64,000 bases of DNA from Gibbula magus (lineage: Eukaryota; Mollusca; Gastropoda; Trochida; Trochidae), in the NCBI GenBank assembly GCA_936450465.1, contig OW388296.1, forward strand, positions 38,716,023 through 38,780,022, read 5' to 3'. Position 1 is the stretch's first letter. Each line of letters begins with the position of its first letter. Below the pieces are notes generated by a model. That model did no database searches and had not been told where the DNA came from. It worked only from the letters and a program-made list of their open reading frames with translations. This document shows, in pieces, positions 32,876 to 43,875 of this stretch. The position numbers were made by a program, and so were the translations under genes.

Positions 32876-33288
32876 ACATCAGGAACCATAGAAGATGATC
32901 CCATCTTGAACTGTTAGTTCGTCTTTCATGTGATAGTACGGAGATGCTAGGTTTGGCACTTCATGTTTTCTTTCAGGCCATCCGGACTGTATCAACGATT
33001 TGACAGATTGAAGTCTTTCATCCATTTCTGTTTCCACTTGAATGGCTTGAAGTCTCTCATCAGAGATAGGTAGATATTCCGCCATGTGGATCGACTGGAT
33101 TTCTGTTTCTGCTGTAGACATGGTTACAGATAGCACTTCATTACTTCTGTCATCCGGTTTGTCACACTCTGGTAGGTAGGCGCGTGACAATGTATCAGCA
33201 AGATACATTTCGACTCCTTTCTTGTAGACTATTTCATTGTCGTAATTCTGGAGTGCTAACAGCATTCTCTGCAGCCGCTTGGGTGCTG
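32876..33288 (-). pseudogene. Gypsy RNase H end and linker to integrase
   Basis: Reads LLALQNYDNEIVYKKG, then VEMYLADTLSRAYLP, the conserved end of Gypsy RNase H (the ADxLSR motif), followed by an acidic linker and the start of the integrase N-terminal region (SPYYHMKDELTVQDGII). Separated by a frame change from the RT/RNase H frame to its right. Confidence 0.85.
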
Positions 33289-34176
33289 TTAGTAGAGGTT
33301 TCTTCTGGATCGAGACCAGTGGTTTGTGATCATTTTCAACGATCCTTTTTCGTCCATAGAGGTACTGGTGAAACTTGTGAAATCATACACAATACTGAGG
33401 AGTTCCTTTTCGATCTGTGCATAGTTCTTTTCAGTTGGAGTAAGGGCTCTGCTTCCATATGCGACGGGCTGGCCTCCTTGTAGTAGAGTTGCACCAAGAC
33501 CAGTGTCAGACGCATCGCATTGTAGAACTACTTCGTCTTGACTCTTGAAGTAGCGAAGTAGCTGGATAGCTTCAAAAGCTCTATCATGTTCATACGTCCA
33601 ATTCCACATCACATCTTTCTTTGTGAGTTGTCGTAGAGGTTCGCAGATGTCGGAGAGATTTTTCAAGAATTTGGAGAGATAGTTGACTAGTCCTATCACG
33701 CGTTGGATACCTGGGACGTCAGTAGGTTTCGGCATCTCACGAATTGCTTTCACCTTGCTTTGGTCTGGTTTCAAACCTTCGTCCGTAAGAATGTGTCCGA
33801 TGAAAGAGAGTTCTTTCTGTTTCAGTTCAAGTTTGTCTGGGTTAAGCTTGATTCCAGTCTGTTTGCAGCGTTCAAATAGTTTGATGAATCGCTCGTCGTG
33901 ATTCTTCACTGCTTCCTCGTGAGTAGATCCTTCACCGATGATCAAGATGTCATCTGCAACTCTGAGTGTTCCTTCCAGATCTTGGCGAGCCTGGTCGATT
34001 CGGTACTGGAATATCTCGGGAGCGGGAGATATACCAAACGGGAGTCTCAGCCATCTGTACCTGCCAAAAGGTGTACCGAAAGTAGTGAGAAAACTTGATT
34101 TCTCATCGAGAGCAACATGCCAGAACCCATGTCGAAGGTCGCACTTTGAGAATACCTTCGCTTGAGAGATGTCTGG
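33289..34176 (-). pseudogene. Gypsy reverse transcriptase (C-terminal half) and RNase H
   Basis: Begins at the L1 insertion point with PDISQAKVFSKCDLRHGFWH, then FGTPFGRYRWLRLPFGISPAPEIFQ, the catalytic VADDILI box (about 33950), FIGHILTDEG, and RNase H motifs VLQCDASDTGLGATLLQ and KNYAQIEKELLSIVYDF. These polymerise cDNA and degrade the template RNA in the family. The other half of RT lies at 41080-41651, displaced by the L1. A frame change occurs near 33320. Confidence 0.92.
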
Positions 34177-34370
34177 GAAACGAGCGGACGCACACGTGAC
34201 GCGCTCACGACTAACCCCACGGGTTTTAAATTTTGAGCTGTTTTCTACAATGAAAAACTGAACGCTTACCACAGGAAAGCAAATAAGCGGTATTCTATCA
34301 ATACATTAACAACAAATGTGAGTATTTGTAACTTTCTGGTATATTTTTGTGAGAACTTTAACTCTGCATC

Positions 34371-35165
34371 ATGAGTACTCCAAAAGCTGGTGTAAATACA
34401 CGTTCTAGTTCAAGTTTGGATGAACTCATTCTAAACATGGAAAAGCGTCTTACGGATAAGATTGAAATTGGAAACAACATGCTTAAGAATTTGGAAAGAT
34501 GTATGGAGGAATTTAAAAGCGGCGTTACTCAACTCACAACACGTGTCGGTGACGTGGAGATAGCGACTTCCTTCCAGTCGAGTGAAATCACTGAACTTAA
34601 GTCACAAGTTTCAAATTTGAAAACTCAACTCACAGATCAAGCTAAAGATTTTGAAAGAACACTTTTGTTTAAAGAAACACACGACCGGAAAGTAAACCTT
34701 CTCTTTTACGGCATTCCACAAAGTCCAGGCGAAAATCCCGAGAGGATTCTGCGAAAACTATTTGAAAATGACCTGAGATTTTCTGATGATGCTGTGGAAA
34801 ACGTATATTTCAAAAATGTGCATCGACTCCCGAGAAAACCTTTTCCTGGAGACCCAACCCCCGACGCACCCGCTCCAATAATCGCCAGTTTCTTATCGAT
34901 GAAGGACAGGGGCAGTGTTTTGAACGCCGCTAAGTTTCTTAAAGATAAACGTATCTCGATATGTACAGATCTTCCCGCTAAACTTAAAAAGCAACGAGCA
35001 ATCTTGTACAGAAAGTCCCGTGCCATATATGACGCCGAAAAGCTTCAGACAACATTGCGTTTGATCGGCATTGATCACGTTTTGGAAACAAGACCAAATG
35101 TAACATCGGCCTGGACGACGCGCATAGCGCTAACAGGAGATATGAATCCACCATATGCTGTATAA
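34371..35165 (+). CDS. L1-type ORF1 protein (264 aa)
   Basis: Intact frame. Residues 1-100 are helical and heptad-rich (SLDELILNMEKRLTDKI through SSEITELKSQVSNLKTQL), a probable coiled coil for trimerisation. From about residue 110 comes an RRM-like domain (RKVNLLFYGIPQSPGENPE), then a C-terminal domain (RISICTDLPAKLKKQRAILY...). This layout is that of L1 ORF1p (transposase_22), an RNA-binding chaperone that coats its own transcript. ORF1 is followed by a non-coding spacer; ORF2 is degenerate, so the copy cannot move by itself. Confidence 0.82.
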   Translation: MSTPKAGVNTRSSSSLDELILNMEKRLTDKIEIGNNMLKNLERCMEEFKSGVTQLTTRVGDVEIATSFQSSEITELKSQVSNLKTQLTDQAKDFERTLLFKETHDRKVNLLFYGIPQSPGENPERILRKLFENDLRFSDDAVENVYFKNVHRLPRKPFPGDPTPDAPAPIIASFLSMKDRGSVLNAAKFLKDKRISICTDLPAKLKKQRAILYRKSRAIYDAEKLQTTLRLIGIDHVLETRPNVTSAWTTRIALTGDMNPPYAV

Positions 35166-35293
35166 TGTGTTGTTGTGTAACGCAGTGTTGTCATGTAACG
35201 CAGTGATGTGGTGTAGAGCAGTGTTGTGGTGTAACGCAGTGTTGTGGTGTAGAGCAGTGTTGTGGTGTAGCGCTGTGTTGTGGTGTAGCTCAC
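35162..35293 (+). repeat. 18-bp minisatellite in L1 spacer
   Basis: About seven degenerate units of GTGTTGTGGTGTAACGCA, starting right at the ORF1 stop. Confidence 0.85.
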
Positions 35294-35706
35294 TGTGGAT
35301 CGTCTGTCTGTTTTTGGACGTACTGTCTCAAGCATACTGTTGTATGATATGACATCTTAAGCAACAAAGATTACATCGTCCTATCAAAACGACGACGCAT
35401 AAAGGCACGAATACACAGCATGCTATGTAATGTGTTTGTAGTGGTATAGCGAAGTGTTGTGTGTTCCACTGGATTAACATTTAATCAGTGCTATTGTTAA
35501 CAAATACCTAAACTGCTGTATATATACCTTATCACATTACTCTTTACATATAAGCCAAATATCATGAATATGCTGTGAGACTTATATAATCATAGACAAA
35601 TACCTCAACATTCTTCTCTTGACAAAAATCTCACTGTATAATCGGTCCAGCCTCAAAGTTGTTGACATTTATATACATAATACAAGCTCTAGGAATGTTA
35701 TATATA
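35294..35706. other. L1 spacer between ORF1 and the duplicated block
   Basis: No ORF or repeat that I can name. Confidence 0.4.
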
Positions 35707-37498
35707 TTAGAGTATCCACGTATGCAATGATACCGAGTATGAACTATCTGGGAACACAGCAACAACAACGATGCACGACAGGCACGTGAATGTATGACAC
35801 ACTACCGGTGAAACGCCTTGTGCTGCCTGTGTAATTTTCTCCCAGTAGAGACAACCTTTGTTAATTGTTGAACATTTATTTGTCTATTTTCAATGATACG
35901 ATCCTGTTCTAAATAATTTATTTCATTTTATCCCCGTGGGGTTAATCTATTTTGTTTACGCTAAGTGGGGAAAGTTTTCCCCTTCCAATGGGCTGTTCAG
36001 CTCCTTTCTTTATTTTTACATTATGCTTTTTAATTTTGTTTGAAGCATCACTTCAGGTAAGATGCTTCTACTTGTACAAACTGTGTTTCCATATTCCATT
36101 TGACATTAGGAAAATGATATTCACTCTTTCTTTGCACTATGTGTGGAAGTCCTTTACTTATAAACAACAGGTGCTGACATTAGAGGTCAGTTTTCTTTCT
36201 AAATGTAAATGCCACTATGATTTTGATGAACTTAATCGATCCTTTACAAATTTTAAGCGAAAAACATTAAAAATCAACATTTCAAAAATAAAAGATGACG
36301 GATAAAATCAAAATAGTTAGCCAGAACTGTAGAGGCTTGAGAAATATCACTAAACGCAAAAAGGTATTTCAGTTACTTCGTAAGAAAAAGGCGAATATAT
36401 ATTGTCTGCAAGATGTACACTTTAAATATGAAGATCTCCAATTAATAAAACAGCAATGGGGATACAGTGAATGTTACTTTAGCTGCTTTAAAGGTAATGC
36501 CCGTGGGACAGCTGTTCTTTTTAATAACAATTTTGACTTTAAAGGTTTAGAACATAGGCATGATAAAGGTGGTAATTATGTTGCTTTAAAACTTATATCC
36601 ATTTAGAGTATCCACGTATGCAATGATACCGAGTATGAACTATCTGGGAACACAGCAACAACAACGATGCACGACAGGCACGTGAATGTATGACATGCAC
36701 GGACATACTACCGGTGAAACGCCTTGTGCTGCCTGTGTAATTTTCTCCCAGTAGAGACAACCTTTGTTAATTGTTGAACATTTATTTGTCTATTTTCAAT
36801 GATACGATCCTGTTCTAAATAATTTATTTCATTTTATCCCCGTGGGGGTTAATCTATTTTTTTACGCTAAGTGGGGAAAGTTTTCCCCTTCCAATGGGCT
36901 GTTCAGCTCCTTTCTTTATTTTTACATTATGCTTTTTAATTTTGTTTGAAGCATCACTTCAGGTAAGATGCTTCTACTTGTACAAACTGTGTTTCCATAT
37001 TCCATTAGACATTAGGAAAATGATATTCACTCTTTCTTTTCACTATGTGTGGAAGTCCTTTACTTTAAACAACAGGTGCTGACATTAGATGTCAGTTTTC
37101 TTTCTAAATGTAAATGCCACTATGATTTTGATGAACTTAATCGATCCTTTACAAATTTTATGCGAAAAACATTAAAAGTCAAAATTTCAAAAATAAAAGA
37201 TGACGGATAAAATCAAAATAGTTAGCCAGAACTGTAGAGGCTTGAGAAATATCACTAAACGCAAAAAGGTATTTCAGTTACTTCGTAAGAAAAAGGCAAA
37301 TATATATTGTCTACAAGATGTACACTTTAAATATGAAGATGTCCAATTAATAAAACAGCAATGGGGATACAGTGAATGTTACTTTTGCTGCTTTAAAGGT
37401 AATGCCCGTGGGACAGCTGTTCTTTTTAATAACAATTTTGACTTTAAAGTTTTAGAACATAGGCATGATAAAGGTGGTAATTATGTTGCTTTAAAACT
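35707..37498 (+). repeat. 896-bp tandem duplication within the L1
   Basis: Copy 1 35707-36602, copy 2 36603-37498 (TTAGAGTATCCACG starts both). The unit covers the pre-ORF2 leader and the first 100 codons of ORF2, so the ORF2 start is present twice. Copies differ by scattered substitutions and a small insertion (CATGCACGGA region) in copy 2. Confidence 0.93.
36295..36606 (+). pseudogene. Truncated duplicate of L1 ORF2 start
   Basis: 103 aa: MTDKIKIVSQNCRGL plus further endonuclease strands, nearly identical to the beginning of the ORF2 at 37200, ending where the tandem duplication returns to leader sequence. Cannot form a complete endonuclease. Confidence 0.88.
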
Positions 37499-38363
37499 TC
37501 TTATAAATGAGATAACATATACAATCATTACTATATATGCACCAAATACTGATAGTCCAGCTTTCTTCGAACATATTATGAACATAGTAAAAGATTTCGA
37601 TAGTGACAAAATATCCATCTGCGGAGACTGGAACTTGGTACAGGACCAAACTCTAGATACTTATAATTACAAGAAAATTAATAATCCAAAAGCTAGAGAT
37701 ACGGTACTGGAAATAATGGATATTTTTAACCTTAAAGATCCCTGGCGTGAATTAAATTATGACACAAAACGATATACTTGGCGGCAACCTACACCTCTGA
37801 AACAAGCGAGACTGGACTTTTTCCTTATTTCGCACGATATGCTACCATCTGTGAAAAATTGTGATATTAAACCAAGTATTGAATCCGATCATTCGATAAT
37901 AGAATTGACATTAACGTCTGCCGAAATATCTTGTGGTAAGGGATTTTGGAAATTTAATAATTCATTATTACGCGATAAGGAGTACATAGACCTAGTTAAA
38001 GATACAATTAAATCTACCCTGAATCAGTACAAAGTAGACACTAACAAATACTCTATTGATGATCAGTTGTTATGGGAAACGTTACTGTTAATGATAAGAG
38101 GGCAAACAATTTACTACTCATCAACCAAAAAAAAGAAAATAATGGCAAAGGAAAAAGATTACCAAACTAAACTAATCGAACTGGAAAAAACATTAGATGA
38201 AACCGACGAACTTTTAGAAAAAGAAGAAATTTTAAATGACATCAATGAAGTTAGAATTAATCTAGATGAGATTTATAATCAGAAGGTGCAAGGAATGCTA
38301 ATTCGATCAAAAGCAAATGGATGGAAGAGGGAGAAAAACCTACTAAATACTTATTTAATTTAG
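37200..38363 (+). pseudogene. L1 ORF2 endonuclease domain
   Basis: Starts MTDKIKIVSQNCRGL. The endonuclease of the APE type contains IYCLQDVHF (catalytic Glu is replaced by Asp in the LQD position), ICGDWNLVQD, ARLDFFLIS and an intact IESDHS motif near residue 220. A coiled, lysine-rich linker follows, up to a +1 frame change near 38313 (GEKPTKYLFNLE, the conserved block before RT, continues in another frame), leading to a stop at 38361-38363. Nicks target DNA for target-primed reverse transcription in the family. Confidence 0.88.
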
Positions 38364-40819
38364 AGGCCAGACACTTTCTGAACAAGGCAATAATGGAAAT
38401 AGAAAAAAAGATGGTACACTTTTAACCGATATTGCAGATATAATGAACGAGACTAAATCTTTCTACCAAAAATTATATTAAAAACAAGATGTATCATTAA
38501 TTGACCTTCAAGAGTATTTCTCAGATATCGACATTGCCAAGCTTTCTTGTGAAGAGGCAGTTGACCTAGAAGGGGAGTTAACTATCAATGAGTTAACACA
38601 AGCATTAAAGAAAATGAAAAACGAAAAAAGTCCTGGACAAGATGGATTTACTACAGAATTTCTTAAATTCTTCTGGAAAGATCTTGGTGTATTTCTTTGT
38701 AATTCATTAAACAACGGGTACAGAAATGGTACCTTATCCACTTCACAAAGACAAGGAGTTATTACATGTATCCCAAAGGGGAACAAACCTAAACAATATC
38801 TAAAAAATTGGCAACCAATTTCGTTGTTGAATACAGGTTATAAATTAGGCTCGGCTGTTATATCAAATAGAATAAAGAGTGTACTACCTAAAATAATTAA
38901 TGAAGATCAAAAAGGCTTTTTTACAGGAAGATATATTGGTGAAGTTACTAGAACAATATATGACATAATGGAATACACAGAAACCTTTCAAATACCAGGT
39001 GTACTTATGCTAATTGACTTCGAGAAGGCGTTTGATTCGATAGACAGAAATTATTTATTAAATGTTATAACATATTTTGGATTCGGTCCTAGCATCTGCC
39101 AATAGATAAGTACTTTATATAACGACATCGAAACAAGAATTCTAATAAACGGTCACATCTCGTCGCCATTTAAAGTAGAAAGAGGTTGCCGCCAAGGAGA
39201 TCCTATCGCTCCGTATCTCTTCTTACTCGCTGTAGAAATTCTGAGTATAATGTTGCGAAATGACAAAAAGTCAAAGGAATATCCATAGGATCCATAGAGT
39301 ATTTAATTTCCAAATTCGCCGATGATACCACCTTAACATTTGACAGGAGTGAAAAATGCCTTTATGCAGTTTTGGGTAATCTGAAGTTTTTTGCACGTTT
39401 TTCAGGTTTAAAAATAAACGCAGATAAAACAAAACTTATATGGATAGGTTCTGAAAAGAGATGTAGATACAAACTGTGTAATGAATGGAACCTTGATTGG
39501 TCACAGACAGAATTTACTTTACTTGGAATAAAGTTTGATGTAGATCTAGAAAACGTTGTGGACAAAAACTATGATGAAAAATTTAGCTCGATTACTAAAC
39601 AGATGAACCTGTGGTCCACTTGAATATTAACACCTTACGGAAGAAATACCCTGATCAAATCCCTCTTTATTTCGAAATTGAAACATTTATTTTCCGTATT
39701 ACCAGATCCTTCAAAAGATTGTATTGATAAATTTCAAAAGAAATGTTTCCAATTTATATGGCAGAACAAACCAGACAAAATCAAAAGAGATGTTTTGATG
39801 CTAAAGCCTGAACACGGAGGTATAAAAGCACCTAATATCAGGGAAATAATAACATCACAGAAATTAAAATGGATCAACAGATTCAATAGTAAAAAACGCT
39901 TATCAAAACCGAAGAGGATTTCCGATCTCAGTCTGTTTGGAACAATGAGAATCTACAAATTGCAAATAAAATTGAATTTTATAGCTCTTGGTACCAAAAA
40001 GGGATACATTTCATAAATGATTTTATCGATGAAGATGGTAATATACTCAGCCTTGACCAATTTAACAGGAAATATTCCCTTAATATAATTTTGTTGACTT
40101 ATGAAGGTATACAGAGAGCTATTAAGTCATACGCATGTCGACTTGATATACCAAACTTAACACAAATAAATCTTCGACCAATCTACCCCTTCAATATAAG
40201 GCTCATAAACAATTATCTGGTAAACAAAACGATATATTCTACATTTCTGAACTCCACGTTTGTTCACCTACCCTGCTACTCGAAATGGGAAAGAATTTTA
40301 AATTGTCAATTCACTGAATAGGAAAGGAAAATATTTAACATTATTAGTAATATATGCACTCCTTGCAGAGACCTTAAATGGTTCCAATATAAGATTATTC
40401 ATAACATTCTGCCTACGAAACAATTTCTACATAAGTTGAGCTATATAGAATCGCCAGTTTGTTGTTTTTGCAAAAGTGATCATCTGTTTTGGAAATGTGA
40501 TATTATTTTAAACTTATGGAAGGATTTAGAAGCATGGCTACATTCTGAACAGATTCCTATCAATCTTACTATTGAAAAAGTTATACTTGGCATCAAAGGT
40601 AAAAACAATAACCCTTTAAATGCCATAATTTTACTGACTAAACAACTAATCTACCGAAGCAGCAAAAAAGGTTTTACTCCATCCATTACTTATATCAAAA
40701 AGGAAATCATTAAATACTACAACATCACAAAATGTATTTACTTCTCCGACCAAAATGAAGAGAAATTTATAAAATTTTGGTCAACCCTTCATCTACTTTT
40801 CCGAAAACGTGATTTATAA
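38364..40819 (+). pseudogene. L1 ORF2 reverse transcriptase and C-terminal region, broken
   Basis: RT motifs across several frames: KSPGQDGFTTEFLKFFW (about 38626), LKNWQPISLLNTGYK, LMLIDFEKAFDSIDRNYLL (about 39008), GCRQGDPIAPYLFLLAVEIL (about 39184), FADDTTL (about 39314, intact catalytic pair), LLGIKFDVD. Downstream are the L1-type thumb and C-terminal parts (39678-40819), including CCFCKSDHLFWKCD (about 40459-40500), a cysteine-rich knuckle. At least four stops or frame changes. Non-functional. Confidence 0.88.
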
Positions 40820-41079
40820 TATGTTTAATCATAAATAAACTCGACTTAATAATTCCAACACTTTTATAAGTGGCTTGTGTCAATCATATTTTTGTCTGTC
40901 TTCTTTTTGTAATCGTTTCGACCTAGTTAGCACGTACATGTAAACTTGTGTTTATCATTAGACATGTGATGTACAGTATATATGAAGTGTATATTTCCTC
41001 ATATTTATGTGCTATCAGCAGACTGTATTTATGTCATGCGTGTAAACAAAATATGGAAATAAAAAAATTTAATTTTTTT

Positions 41080-41651
41080 AAAAAGTCTTCTACGACTGGA
41101 AGAGGATAGTGACTTCTCTTGAGAGCCGTGTTGAGTGGTTTGGGGTCAATACAGATGTGGAGTTTTCCATTTGCTTTCTTCACAATCACCAGACTTGATG
41201 CCCAATCAGTTGGTTCGTTGACTGGAGTGATGACACCTGTCTTCTTGAGATGATCAAGTTCAGATTTCAACTGATCCTTCAGAGCATGAGGTATTCTTCT
41301 GAGTGGTTGCTTGACCGGCGGAACTGTTTCATCAATTTCAAGTTTCTGTTCCCCTGAAAGTAGACCATTTTCCTCTCCAAATACATCTGTGAATTTTGAC
41401 AAAATGTCCTTCTTTGTGAGATAAGGGCCTTTTTCCCTGTGAGAGTGAGATTGAGATGAATCTATTACTTCAAAGATATTTTCATAGAGTACCTTTAGAA
41501 AGTTCATCTGTTGCGCTGAGCGAGATCCTATCAGAGGGACTCTTTCCTCTGGAACACCTACAAATTTTCCTTTGTATCGTTTCGAGTTTCTTGGATTCGT
41601 TATTCTCAGTGTCGCTTCGCCAAGGTTTGTCATACTCGAGTTGTTATACAT
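41080..41651 (-). pseudogene. Gypsy reverse transcriptase, N-terminal half
   Basis: Minus-strand frame: FTDVFGEENGLL, then RRIPHALKDQLKSELDHLKK, TGVITPVNEPTDWASSLVIV, KANGKLHICIDPKPLN and SHYPLPVVEDFL, the classical start of Gypsy RT. In the CIDPKPLN motif the usual Arg is Ile/Pro-shifted only slightly (family consensus RxCxDPxxLN). The L1 insertion follows at 41079, and the frame continues at 34176. Confidence 0.9.
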
Positions 41652-41830
41652 CCTGAGTTTTACACTGGTCGGTGTGATTTTGGCAAATCCGATTTAGAGA
41701 TGATATTGCAGGTAGCTCCACTGTCCACCTGACATTTGGTAAGTTTCCCTTCTAGATTTAGTGTTGCAAAAATCTTGGATGCATACTTCTCATCTACAGT
41801 ATTCACACCCTTCATTTTCAGTTTCTACAG
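41652..41830 (-). pseudogene. Gypsy aspartic protease remnant
   Basis: CQVDSGATCNIIS (VDSGAT at 41711-41727) is the active-site motif of retropepsin-like protease, followed by KSDLPKSHRPV then a stop at about 41672. A frame change separates it from the RT frame. Confidence 0.75.
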
Positions 41831-42360
41831 TCAGTAAATATTCTTCACAACTAGAGTCATCATCACTGGAGTTATCGGAGAGCTTGTTGACTTGTTTAGA
41901 TTTGTACTTGTGTTTTCCTTTAGGAACGCGTGAACGACGTTGTCTGCATTGCTGTGCAAAGTGAGAGAGTAAACCACAGTTACTGCATGCTCTACCAAAC
42001 GCTGGGCAGGACTCACGGTCAGGTGCATGCTTTCTTCCACAGAACTTGCAATCATATTTTTTAGAGTGTGATGTTGAGAGTGAGACTTCTGACCTGTACC
42101 CTGTTCACGAGACTTTGGTTTAGAGTAATATAGCTTTGAGTATTTCTTAGATCCCTTGATGAAATGAATTTCGTCTGTGCCAGACATAGCTTTAAGTTGA
42201 GCTGATGTTGTTTCAGATGCACGACAGATATCAAGACATTTTTTCAAGGAAAGCTTTGATTCTTGTAGTAATTTCTTCCTAACAGAATTGTCACGAATAC
42301 CACACACTATTCTGTCCCTAATCAGTTCATCTGATAGACCCTGAAAATTGCAGAACTGAG
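41831..42360 (-). pseudogene. Gypsy gag nucleocapsid region
   Basis: Contains GIRDNSVRKKLLQESKLSL and LDICRASETTSAQLKAM, typical of the gag middle. In an adjacent frame are a CX2CX3HX6C-like knuckle (CKFCGRKHAPDRESC) and the CCHC knuckle CSNCGLLSHFAQQC (about 41950-41990), which bind the RNA genome in particles. A frame change lies between the gag halves. Confidence 0.82.
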
Positions 42361-42747
42361 CTAATGTACGCAGCTGAGTAGGTATGTGTCAATGCTTTCA
42401 TGTTCGAGTTGACTTCTGTTATTGAAGATGTATCTTTCATAGATAACGTTAGTTTCACCTAAACAGTGCTTTTCCATGAGAGTAAGAATTGTATCCATGT
42501 TCTTACGTTCATCATCATTGGTAAATGGTAAGCCATTGTAGATTTTAAGACCTTCATTGCCTACACATGTGACACATGTAGCAACGCGATAGCTGTGATT
42601 TTGAGATTTAGTATTACCAACTATTTCAAAAGAATCCCAAAGTTGTCTCCATCTTTTCCAATTACTTGAGAGATTTCCTGTTATGTCCAGTTTGGGTGAT
42701 AGTGGAATGTTGGAATGAAAGGAAGGGGTAGGTGGATTTTCAGCCAT
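42361..42747 (-). pseudogene. Gypsy gag N-terminal (capsid) region
   Basis: Most likely start is the ATG at 42745-42747 (MAENPPTPSFHS) rather than the upstream one at 42795. Motifs LDITGNLSSNWKRWRQLWDSF, RVATCVTCVGNEGLKIYNGL, and GETNVIYERYIFNNRSQ are typical of gag in Gypsy elements whose pol is often annotated K02A2.6-like in invertebrates. Forms the particle shell in the family. A stop follows ESIDTYLLS. Confidence 0.85.
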
Positions 42748-43196
42748 AATGTAGATAAATGCTTGTTCAGATAGTTTTGAGAGAGTTTGTGACAATTATT
42801 CTAACATAAATTTCACACAAAATGTTATTTGGAAGTCTTCTATGCACTGAGTGAGAGAGTTAGAGAGCGTGTGCATTTATTGAGAGTTTTACGGTAATTC
42901 TGGGAATTCACCGATGTTAGAGAGAGAGTGAGAGTCAATTTCCAAAATACATATGTGGAGTGTCAAGCATCCATAGAGAGAAGAAAGGTTCAAACATCTG
43001 GTCGATTGAAAGATTATAGTTATCACACTTAGGCGCGAGAAACGGCCTTATCAGATCACTACCATAAACAAATATGGCTACAGCAGACGACAGATGTGAG
43101 AGCAAGCACCGAGCGAGTTTCAGAGAAAGTTCCATGATACATTACAGTTGTATCACTTGTGAAAGTTTGTTGACATGTAGAGGCGAGTATCGCCGA
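42748..43196 (-). other. Gypsy 5' untranslated leader
   Basis: Sequence between PBS and gag; GAGAG-rich stretches (42850-42930). The minus frame at 42935-43135 is not conserved-looking and I do not call it a gene. Confidence 0.6.
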
Positions 43197-43208
43197 CTTC
43201 TGACACCA
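43197..43208 (-). other. Gypsy primer-binding site
   Basis: Minus strand TGGTGTCAGAAG immediately follows the 5' LTR; complementary to a tRNA 3' end ...CTTCTGACACCA, most like tRNA-Leu. Confidence 0.75.
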
Positions 43209-43423
43209 TGTTTCATTACTTTGTATGAGAGTTCAGGGCACTTACACTAGGACAAACAAGTCTGTTGAAGTTGAACGTATGTATTCATGGCGGGCTACGT
43301 AAACAGGAAGCGACGTCACAATGACGCTACGTAAACAGGAAGCGACGTCACAATGACGTAATCATAATATGTGTACAAGCAGGTCATGTGATAGATCATG
43401 TGATCTAAACTACTATCGTAACA
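43209..43423 (-). repeat. Gypsy 5' LTR (215 bp) with internal duplication
   Basis: Same ends as 15928-16104 but 38 bp longer: a 32-bp tandem duplication (GCTACGTAAACAGGAAGCGA unit, 43296-43359) plus a 6-bp indel near 43240. A duplication in only one LTR arose after insertion. Confidence 0.92.
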
Positions 43424-43428
43424 ATAGT

Positions 43429-43749
43429 CATAATAGTTTGTATTTATAGTTCCAATCTCCATTACTGGTTAAATAAGCCTTGTGGCATTTCCTTCACATT
43501 TCTGCGCATGTAAAGTTGGATCTGACTCGCTAACACAAAAACATTAAGGAAATGCGCAAGTTTAAATCAGCCATTGATGGAGATGCATGCCTTGCGTAGG
43601 GAAGTTGCCCAATCTCTTCACTGGACGTATCGATCACCTTTCTTACATGTATATATAAATATTGAAGAGTAAAACCAAAAGGGCAATTCATGAGTTTCAC
43701 AACGTTCAATATCAAATGATACACATTTCTATCATTGGTTCTAACACTA
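43429..43749. other. Non-coding host flank
   Basis: No recognisable gene. Confidence 0.35.
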
Positions 43750-43875
43750 CTTATTGTAGGCGTATCAAACAATTTGTGTTGCGGGCTTTCTCCCTGCCAT
43801 AATACTAGCAGCCGTGATATGATTGAAATACTCTTGAAAGCGGCGTTAAACTCCAACTCACCTCATCTCACCGTA
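43750..43875 (+). repeat. Possible mollusc SINE tail
   Basis: CCGTGATATGATTGAAATA followed by GCGGCGTTAAACTCCAACTCA and a CTCAC-like end resembles the 3' tail of SINEs widespread in molluscs (GATATGAYTGRAATA...GGCGTTAAAC...CTCACTCA). The promoter part was not identified. Confidence 0.45.

Larger units (their letters stand above)
34177..41079 (+). mobile_element. L1/Tx1-like LINE inserted in Gypsy RT
   Basis: Sits precisely between two codons' worth of Gypsy RT (…GTCTGG at 34176; AAAAGTCTTC from 41080). Order: short 5' UTR, ORF1 (34371-35165), long spacer with an 18-bp minisatellite and an 896-bp tandem duplication, ORF2 (37200-40819, broken), 3' UTR and an A/T-rich tail (AAATAAAAAAATTTAATTTT). 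Endonuclease at the ORF2 start and an ORF1 with coiled coil plus RRM-like region fit the L1/Tx1 group. A target duplication longer than a few A is not visible. Confidence 0.88.
15928..43423 (-). mobile_element. Gypsy LTR retrotransposon with three large insertions
   Basis: Outer LTR ends at 15928 and 43423 are flanked by a perfect 5-bp duplication ATAGT (15923-15927 and 43424-43428), so the whole 27.5 kb is one Gypsy locus. Reading right to left: 5' LTR, PBS, gag, protease, RT, RNase H, integrase, PPT, 3' LTR. Subtracting a 14.1-kb TIR element, a 6.9-kb L1 and a 1.2-kb hAT MITE leaves about 5.3 kb, normal for Gypsy. The two LTRs show roughly four substitutions by eye plus two indels (32 bp and 6 bp), implying a moderately young insertion. 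gag and pol carry several frameshifts, so it is dead. Confidence 0.93.
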
